DNA of 64,000 nucleotides, taken from Branchiostoma floridae. Lineage: Eukaryota; Chordata; Leptocardii; Amphioxiformes; Branchiostomatidae. A program made the position numbers and the translations under genes. The notes below the pieces were generated by a model. It saw nothing but the letters and a program-made list of their open reading frames with translations. It was not told the DNA's origin and did no database searches. Every line of letters starts with the position of its first letter. The first letter of the stretch is position 1. Location of the stretch: assembly GCF_000003815.2 (NCBI RefSeq), contig NC_049989.1:20463255-20527254 (forward strand), given 5' to 3'. Of the stretch, positions 1 to 10,200 are shown piece after piece.

Positions 1-104
1 TGTCTAGGTAACTCTAGTCTAAGGGTGATCAGAATGGGTAATGTCGTTTGTTGTTAAGACCTGTACCTCCCCAAACTGGACCATACCATCTGTTCCCTCC
101 CCAG

Positions 105-3100
105 GTGTTCCTGTTCCGCACCATTGCCAGCCAGCTGTGGGCTGTACTATTAGTGCCTGCGGGGGTGTACGGCCTCCTCCTTACAACCCAGGTGGACCTG
201 CTGCATCCCTGGCGCTGGATCGTTGGTAATGTGATATTCAACAAGTCTCACTCACTCACTCACACACTTTATCTTTGGGGTGGTGTGACAAGTGCATAGT
301 CAAGGTGCTAATTGGTATGTGTAGAGTTTAGTGGCCTTGCCTCAGGAACTAGCAGCTCTGAGTTTGATTCCAGTTGTGTCGCTCATCTGACATGCATGCT
401 GGGACTTTAAGCCGTGGTCCACTATTCATTGTGCTTGTGGTGAAGAGCTAGGGGAATTTCCTTGGCATGTTACATAACACACACTATATATATAGCATCT
501 GTCTTCTCTGTCGTGACCAATGGAAAATAGCTGTTTATTAAGCTCAAATCGATCAATATCGCTTTGTTAGCATGAAAGGTCATCTGTGTTGGTAAATGAC
601 ATTGTGGAAAAACTAAACTTTACTTGGGGTAAGTCCCAATTAAACTTGATGTTGGTTAGGTAAAGTTTAGGTTTTCCACAATATCACTTTGTTGTCTTTT
701 GAGTTGTTATTCAGCCTCGTCACAAACTTTTAGAGTAGAGGGCTAATATATGAAAGTAGCAGGCAAGGCGCTTAGCGGCTTGCGGCGAGCCACGAAGTGG
801 CGAGCGGGGGGTAGGTACGGGAGGGGGATGTACCCCCGTCCTGTAGGGGGGGAGGTCTGGGGGGCCTGGGAAAATTTTTAAATTTAGACCCCTAAATATG
901 GTTTGGGGGTGTATTTTGGGTAACTTTTATTGTTATCTTTAAACTTTGAATTGACAAAAAAAATCCTGAATTTCAAAAAAATTTGGCATAGGTTCCCCGC
1001 TATGACCCCTAACCGGGGGCCAACTATCAGAAAACTGCCAGAGGTTTATCAAAACAAATTGCTGGGGGATTTTGTAACAGAGAGCACTGGACTTAAACTT
1101 TTATTTTTTGAAATTCTACCCCAAAGTAGCCGGCTGGAAAAATGTAAGTAGGCGGCTAAAATCGCCGCCTGCCGCCTTGTTTTGACAAGGCTGTTATTGT
1201 TGTTTTTTTGTTTACCTTGCAGGTTGTCTGTTTGAAGCCCTGTCACCGTACAACTGGGGTTACCTGCTGCTGCTGTGGGGGGTGGTGGTGGTGGCAGGGA
1301 CCAGTCATGCCAGACACCTCACTGGTAGGTATAAGCTGCATCACAGTTTGATCTGTGCATGCACAGTGTGGTGCATTGTGGGTAAAATGTCAAAGTTGAA
1401 GGCCACTGAGACATACGCAAAACATGACTATGTCCAAGACAATGCAAAAATTTGGACATTACGTACCAAAAACACATGAAGTTTCATGCAATTAAATAAT
1501 ACCTTGTAGTTTCTTTATTAGGAAGGATATTTGCAGTTAAGTTCATTTTTGTATTAGTGATCATTTCGTCTTTTCTGCTAGAGGCCGTGATTGCATTGCA
1601 AAGGCTGAGCGACTAAAGATTTGAAAAATTGGCTTAGTGAAAAAACAAAACAAATTGCTTTACATTTTGTGTGTAATGTGGTCTTTTGAATCATGCTTTT
1701 TACTTCTTGCAAGAAATAGAATTGAAGCTTACACAGGGCTAATTAGGGCTGATTTTGGACGCTCATCAGCGATCTCTGTTAGATGTATTGTAGGACAACC
1801 GTTCCTTTGAGGTAGCAGAACACAGTTTTTTGCCTATGGGGATTTCTATAGTTAAGGACCCCAAAGTGAGGTGGTTCGACGACTAAAAAAATATACCAGG
1901 GTGCAAAAGTAATGAACAAGAATTCAATATGTTGGAGTTCAGGGTAGAGTCTACAAAATATGTCAAAATGAGCAGAAGTTTGTCTGCTCGTTTTCCCAGA
2001 AAGAACACTTTGAAATGACCCCCAGCGGAGGTCACCATACTGCAGCCGACACACGGAAGTAGTGGGAACCGGATTCGTGCGCGAAATTCTACCCAGCCAA
2101 ACAAACATCGTAACCCAACTCATATGGCCTCAAAACTTACATATTCCTCTACTATCCACCATAGTTTCCGACTCGCTGACGTGCACAGAACAATTTCTAT
2201 GGCTTTTCAAGAACTGCGACGCCCTATTTTGTGCCCGACCTACTTATGTCCACGGGGGTCGCCCATAAATACTGTGTTATGCGACCTTGACATTCAAACA
2301 CAAATTTTCCTCCCCAGTGTCTCCCAAGATCCCTCAGACAAGACTGGCCAGGCTGGTCCAGCTGCTCAGCCCCTCCAGCCTGATGCATGCTGGGATGCAT
2401 GTCGTCATGGCAATGGTGATGTCATACTGTGCAGCAGCCCTGATTGGTCCACAGTTTTCATCCCTGTCGCTGCCGTGTCAAGGGTCAGACCAGAACATGG
2501 GGTCAGTCAAGACACTTGTAGATGATTCTAAAAAGTTTAATTTTGGATTGATGTTCTTACAAATATTTCTTTGAGTGAGATCTGAGAAAGAGGTGAATCC
2601 TAGGCCTCCAGCTAAGACAAGGATCTACTAGTAGATAGATGCTCTATCCATTGCCAAGTTTCATGTTTTTTATTAGTTTTTCTTATGTACTAAGAATATT
2701 GTTACTGTTTTGTAATCCTGTCCATGTTAAATTCAACTAACTCATATTGTCTCTGATAGCATAGCCCTTCGTAATACTAGTACCAGAGGGTAGTTTGCAA
2801 CCCTGGCTGTGTGTTGTGAACAGCCAAACCAATAAAAGAAGTATTTGTTTGCGATCCTTGATTAGGACATGACTCTTGGCTTATTACACTACAATCTACA
2901 AACTTTTGTTGTTGATGTTCGTCTGGTTTGTGATATGTTTTGCAGGGGGACAGTTGGACCAGTCCACTGCCTGAATGAGAAGAGTGTTTTTGTGGTGTTC
3001 TCTGGAGCCTTTCTGGTAAGTACCTATTGCAATTGCATTTAGCAGTTAGGATGCCAGCAGTGTCAGTAAATAATAATATAAAGCAGGTATCCTATGATCA

Positions 3101-4223
3101 CTGAAGCTGCCGCATGTTTGTGACTTCTCAGCAGCTGAGCGATTTCACAGAATGCTCCACAGATTTTGTCTTTAAAATCTAATATTCTAAGCTTTGTGTG
3201 TCTTCTTGTCAGTTTAGTCTTGTACATTTTGGACAATAATCAAAGTCCTTTTACTAAAAAATTTTGCCCCAATGGCTAGGTGCAGGTTGTTATACTATGA
3301 TTTATTTAAAAGAAATAAACTTACGAAGAATTTGCACTTTCCATGTTCTCAAATTGATTTTTTTTGTTCTTTTTTTTTTTTTATTGCTTCCCATGACAGG
3401 GCCTGTGTTATAGTGTGCAGTACTTCCTACATAGCAGACATCGGCTACAGTTCCCTGTTATCCAGGTGAGGCTGAATGTTATAGTAGAAAAACGCAATAT
3501 CTGCGAGGCTACTTTTTTTGGTAAAAAGTGTGAAAGCTAACCAACTGCTGCCCACCTTTGTGTCAGGGATTCTCACAGCAGTAGGGTCTAATAGTGGATA
3601 CTGAATGACTGACTAAACACTTGCAGCTAGATGTTCAAAGGCTACATGTAGGTATGCCAGGTATAATAGGATATAGTCAGCTGCCATCTTGCCATGTGCC
3701 TGGAAAGCTGGTGTAAACGGAAGGGTGGTTAATTAAGGGTTAATGACCCGCCCCGAGGTGTATATGGTGTCATAACGCCTGGTCCTTTGCTATAACCACC
3801 GAATAAATCCCCAAAAAAACACACGTGCATTAATGAAAACGATTAATGCACGGCTGTTGATGATTTTCCATCTGTTACGGCGTCATAGCCAGCATGAAAT
3901 GGGGCCTTCTGATTGGTCCACGTCCCCTGGCTATATGATAATTGACTATACAGATATAGAGACAGAAGCTGACCATGGTGTGTTTGGCCATAGGTATACA
4001 GATAAAGGGCAGATGTACTTAAGCAATAAAGATGCTGATGTGTTATTCTAAAAGGCAGTAATGTCAGCTATACACTCAGATACAGTCCGATTTTCATCCT
4101 GTGTTTCTTTTCAGCAAGCCAAGTTTTTCCGAGTGCGGACCCTCCTCCCCCGGCTAGTGGTTGACTCCGCCTCCCGAGTAGTGCGGCTCTTACCTGGGTA
4201 CTACCTGGGCTACTACCTACTGG
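105..4223 (+). CDS. NDC1: NDC1 exons 1-6: transmembrane half
   Basis: Exon 1 (105-225) carries the hydrophobic run [16 protein letters not shown] and a following HPWRW, matching the first membrane segment and HP-x-W motif of vertebrate NDC1. Exon 2 (1223-1324) adds [14 protein letters not shown]. Exon 3 (2318-2501) adds [18 protein letters not shown]. Exons 4-5 (2946-3015, 3400-3465) add [20 protein letters not shown]. Exon 6 (4115-4223) adds [15 protein letters not shown]. With the segment in exon 8 this makes six hydrophobic segments, as expected for the family. Exon 4 must begin at 2946; this frame gives [11 protein letters not shown] and joins exon 3 in phase. Confidence 0.9.
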
Positions 4224-7200
4224 GTAAGTGGGCCTGGGAATACAACCTGCATATGCTCAGGGTATGTTTTAGTGCAGGTAGAGTTGGAGCTATATACTAG
4301 GTATGACAATGAAGGTTAGACATCCAGGTAGTGACATACCCACCTTTTAAAGGTAAAGAATTTGAATGTTTTGATTATTAATGCCTTCCAAATTAATTTC
4401 TACTTCATGAATCTACTGTCCTAACAGAGCCATCTGTCTGATGCAGTTCATTCTGCATGTAACCTAACTAGTACTCATAATAGGAATTAGGTTTTAGATA
4501 TCTATCTTGGAATTCACTGCACTACTACCTTAACAACTGCCCAACACTCTAAGATGCAGACAAAGAGTCACTTGTTTTTTGTGTCTTCTTATCTTGTTTT
4601 ATCTCCCTGTTTAGGTCATGGTGTGAAGACTTGGATGTGTGCACTGCTCCGACTGAAGCCCAGGTACGTGAAAAAAGTGATGTCAATTTGCAATATGTTA
4701 AAAACACCACCAGTTAATTGTGCTTGTTGAAGAGCTGGGGGAATTTCCCTGATACAATGAACCTGTAAATACTTCACATAGTGTCTTCTCAGACATGACT
4801 AGTGAAAGAATAGCTCTTGAGTGAGCTAAAAATATCACTTTTAATTTAAATGTCATTGCCATTGTCCTTCTCCCATTAATAGTTTCATCAACTTGTTATA
4901 TCACTGAATAAACGATGACTGTAAATACTTTACATTTGTGACATCTGTATGCAGCAACAGCTATTGCAGCTGCACAGTAGGAACCAGTCAGAATTGCCCT
5001 GATGAAGGTGTTAGACATCTCCTAAACGTTGGTGGAAATAAGGCAATGTTTGTGTAGAAAAGAGTCTCTTTATTCATTGTCCTTCATGTCTGTATACTTC
5101 AGCCCCGTGGACATTGGCAACCTGCATGGCCTGTTAGACGTGGGTCTCCTGTTGTTGTTGTTGTTGTTTATTGTTGTATATTTGCTATGGTTACCAGCCC
5201 AGTAGACATCGGCTGCCTGCATGGCCTACTGGACATGGGGCTCCTGTTGTTGTTATTGTTTATTGTTGTTGTTTATTGTTGTATATTTGCTATGGTTACC
5301 AGCCCAGTAGACATCGGCAGCCTGCATGGCCTTCTTGACGTGGGTCTCCTGTTGTTGTTATTGTTGTTGTTGTTTATTGTTGTATATTTGCTATGGTTAC
5401 CAGCCCAGTAGACATCGGCAGCCTGCATGGCCTTCTTGACGTGGGTCTCCTGTTGTTGTTATTGTTGTTGTTGTTTATTGTTGTATATTTGCTATGGTTA
5501 CCAGCCCAGTAGACATCGGCAGCCTGCATGGCCTGATAGACGTGGGTCTCCTGTGGCAGACAGCTGTCGGTGGAACCTTCCTGTTCTGTCTGCTGGACAC
5601 CTCTAAAAGAGACATATCATGTTTTGGGGTCAGGTAGGCTGAGGATTTAAATGAAGATCTCAGGCCTTCCCGTACATGTTTTTATTGGTTTATGTAAAAG
5701 AGGCACACATGATCGGGGAGAACATTCTGCAGTTTCTGCACCCGCGTGACCACAAAACCATCCTGGAGCAGATGGTCTACAACCCTGAAGACAAGACAAC
5801 GGTCGGCGCGCCCGTTCCCGACCTCACCCAGCCCGACCTGCTGGCCATGGATGTGGATATGGACACTGACAGCATGAATATCTACCCAATTGGTCCAGAA
5901 TCTACAGGGAACTCCTGAATCACTGAAGACCGCCTTTGTTTGAGTCCTTGTACTGGCAGTGTGCCATGATGTTGGGTAGGAGGATATGTCAACTTGTTAG
6001 GTTCTTACTTCCTGTTCTATTACCCTGGAGACTCCTCACAGTGATGGCTTTCATCAAATTTAAAGGAAGGTTCATTCCAGGTACAGTAACTGGTCTAGCC
6101 TTGCACTAGCTTGGTACAACTCATGCAAGACAAAACAGTCCCAGTCAGACTGCCCACACAAAAGACCCTGTCTGTAGTACATGTTCTTGTGCGAGTAGTT
6201 GATGTGTTTGTTTGTTTGTTTGTTGTTTACTCACCTGGCAGTAGTACATGTTCTTGTGCGAGTAGTTGATGTGCACGTGCATGGCAGACCACCTGGAGGT
6301 CACATTAGTGCCTGACTATCTGCACCTTACTCGCCCATGTACCGGGTACATATTAGATGTATGCGGGCACGTCTTTACTGTACTGATTATCACAGCCTGT
6401 GACATTTTCACTTTTCCCGTACAGCAGTACAATCACTTTTACCTCCTACTGTTCTTTTTTCATCTCCTCTTAAAAACATTTTACATATCTTAATAAAAAT
6501 ATCTGAAAGCCAAGAAAAGTAATTAGTGTTACTCTCCAACCAGATGTTGGTTGGAAAAATCGTGACCGTTTCCTTCATTGTTTTTTTTAGAGGTGATAGT
6601 GAATATAAACTTTATTCAGATGTGGAACGTTTCGATCCAGGGCCGGGTCGGGCGGTTTTGGAGAACGAAAAATACGATAGAAAAAGCAACAGAGAACACA
6701 AAACGTACTATTCCTGCTTCCAGTGTTGCATATCAGATTTCTGCAACAGCGAGCGCTATGAACTGCCGCCAACCACAACTACAACGAGGAGACCTACAAC
6801 CACCACCATGCAGACAACCGAACTTCCTACCACCCTGGTGACCTTTGTACATGAAAGTGGCAGTCTATACTTTTACCATCTAAAAGTCTCTACAAAACAT
6901 TGAATTTTCACCTTTCTCCACAGACAAAAATGAATGTGAACCAGGTGGTTTCCATGCATGCGCACAAAACTGTCACAACAGTTATACCGTACATGTTTTT
7001 ATTGTAACGTATGGTTGTAGTCAGGGTGAAAACTGGGCAATCACAACGTATGGTTGTAGTAAGGGTGAAAACTGGGCAATCACAACGTATGGTTGTAGTC
7101 AGGGTGAAAACTGGGCAATCACAATGTGTGCCCTGCTCCGACTGAAGCCCAGGTATGTGAACAAAGTACATGTACAAGTTTTGTAGCACAAAGCTTACAA

Positions 7201-10200
7201 GTAGAGCTAGGAGAATTTCCCTGATACAATGAACCTGTAAATACTGTACACTGCGTCTGTCTTCTCATGACTAGTGGAATAGTAGCTATTCAGTGATGAG
7301 CTAAAAAGATCACTTTTACTTTAAATGTCACTGCCATTTGTCCTTCAATAAATTGATAGTTTCACCAGGCTGTACGTCATTGAATTAACAATTACTGTTA
7401 TATAAATTCTTAATATTTTATATGTAGCAACACCTATTGCAGTAGATTCATTAATTCACTGTCCTTCCTGTCTGTATACTCCAGCCCAGTGGACATCGGC
7501 AGTCTGCATGGCCTGCTGGACGTGGGTCTCCTGTTGTTGTTATTGTTTATTGTTGTGTTTTGGTTGTGGCTACCCTTCCAGCCCTGTGGACATCGGCAGC
7601 CTGCATGGCCTGATAGACGTGGGTCTCCTGTCGTTGTTATTGTTTATTGTTATTGTTTATTGTTATATATTTGCTATGGTTACCAGCCCTGTGGATATCG
7701 GCAGCCTGCATGGCCTGTTGGACGTGGGTCTCCTGTGGCAGACAGCTGTCGGTGGAACCTTCATGTTCTGTCTGCTGGACACATCATGGCTGATGCTGCA
7801 CATCTTCCACGCTCAGGTCTGTGGTTGTTTATTGTTTTAGGTGAATGTTTGATATTTTGTTGATATACAGCTCCCTTACACAAGTTTGTTCATTGTTGTC
7901 ACCAAATACACTGTCAGATACATGTTTTTTCGTCTTATAAATGTACTTGATATGGTTTTACAAGAAGTAACTCAGGTTTCTGTTGCCATTATGCACTTCA
8001 GATAAACACATTGACGTATTTAAAGCAAGCTTCTTCTAAGTTTGATGCAGAGTCTTCCTGTAAATTTATTAGAGACATTGAAACCTTCCTGTGAATCTGT
8101 AGATTATAAGCTTCAAAGTTGAACATTTAATGTCTCAACTAATGACAGTACAGAAGTAGCTATTTTAGAATTTGCACTGTTAAAGACATGTTCTACAGAG
8201 TGTTTGCACCTGAAAGCCTCCATGCTGGTTTTTTAACTTGGAAGAGTCCTTCCTATAAATTTGCATATGTACTTCTATTGTAGTGAAGAGACATAATTAT
8301 TCAGATTTGCATACATTAGCAACATTCAGAATTTGCCATCCAGCATTGCAAACAATACCTATTTAAATCATAATCCCTTATGTGCAAACACACTGCATGT
8401 ATCAGTAGTCTCTTCCAATATAAGTTATTGTACATGTAGTGTGTTTTTGCATCATATGTGTGTTTCTTGTCTACTAGGTTTTCAAGTTTGAGGTGGCCTC
8501 CAGCCTAGCTGACCAGACTGACAGATATCTGTCAGATGCTGTCCAGTGTCAGGACGTGCCTTTGGTCCAGGTATTACTATCATCTTATAATTCTCATGGT
8601 TGGGTTTGATTTGGTTCTTAAAAGTTTCCTAAGTTTAAGTAATATTGGAGTCAGTAATTTTAGCTTTTGGGCAAAAAGTTGTAGTTCCCAGAATTTAATT
8701 CTAGTGCTGGGAACAAACATCACTGTCTCAAGTGTTGAGTGATCAAATAATTGTGATGATGAAATGTTAGTGGTTTGATATTGACTGCGATAGTCGCTAA
8801 AATCAAGTTACCATTTGCAAATCAAGACTTTCAATAAGTTTAGGCGATTTACCAGCAAACAAAACAATGTTTCTGTACGAACTTCAAAGTTATAGACATC
8901 CAAATAAAATTCAATCTCTACAACTGGATAAGTAACACAGATTTTCTTCTGGACATGACATCCATCACTCTATTTCAGCATCACTAGAATGAACTGGCAG
9001 AAGAATTCAATGCAAGTACAGCTAACTAGAAAAATTGGTTAAACATGTTTTTGTTCTCATTTTGCCAGTACCTCGGTTTCCTGGACCTGTCCCTGTTAGC
9101 CCAGTTCTCACCCCAGCGCAGGAGACACATCTTCAGCCTCAGTCAGCCAGGTGGGGAACTGTTCCGCTTTCTCAAGTTTTATACTTTTCAATTTGTTCCA
9201 TAGATGAAAAGGCAAGTATGACTTTGATCTTTTTTGTTATTGCAACCTTATTTCAAGTCAACTTTGATGAAGGAACTTGATTAACCATTGCTGAATGTTG
9301 CCTTTTCAGGTTTAAGTTTATAGTTTACCTACATGTGCCCCATTTCACATTTGACCTCGCTTGCTATTCATTATTTTCCATTTTTGAATGACCTGAAGGC
9401 AGTCTTGATTGGTTGATTAGTCAATTAATGGAGTAAAGCTTGACTTTTTTTCAACCGCTGCTAACACAGGAAGCAACTTTTATGTATCTATGGAACGCTG
9501 TTACATGTAGAGTCATTCATTGATTGATAGGTAAATTTAATGTGTTTTTTTCTGTGCAGGTGGCCATCCTTATGTATGGAAGACTGTGAGTACATCCAGC
9601 CTAGCCGTGCTAGATTCCCTCACCAACCGGCTAGCAGCCTGCCGACAGAACATTGGGGTCACAGGTCAGAGGTTAAGCCCTGACCCCACCAGGGTTCAAG
9701 GGTCACAGAAGGTGGGAGTGGGAGGTGGGCAGGCACCAGGAAAGCTGGAGAAGGTCACCTTGGGGTTGAGGAGAACACCTGTCCTGGCGTACTTCTTACA
9801 GCAGGTGGGGAAAATGCTTCTTTCTTTTTTTTGTTGCATTGCATTAGGTGTATTGCACTCCCTGACAGAATCTATAGGTACTCATTTTCACCTGTGAGTG
9901 AAGTGAATTCCAAGTGAATGAAGTGATGGAATTCAGATTTTGAAGTGCCTTTGAAGTGGACACAACATCGTAGCATATCAAGGGACTCAAACCTAGGACT
10001 TCTGGGTGTTGACTCGAACACCTTGCTGTTACATCACGCAACACCACGTCTTTTTAAACAGTTTTCTCACTGCAAAAGACCACTCCTGGATACTACACTA
10101 ATACATCCCTTCTCCTTAAGTCAGAAACATCAAGACTTGTCAATGCCCAAAGCTTTTCTCGAAGAAGTCTACTACTGAAGGAGAGACATAACTTCAATGT

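Noticed and set aside
2949-2975. Exon 4 of NDC1 read in the frame starting GGG ACA as a truncated exon with an early TGA
   Set aside because: Counting phase from exon 3 puts the frame at [10 protein letters not shown], which is open and matches the family.
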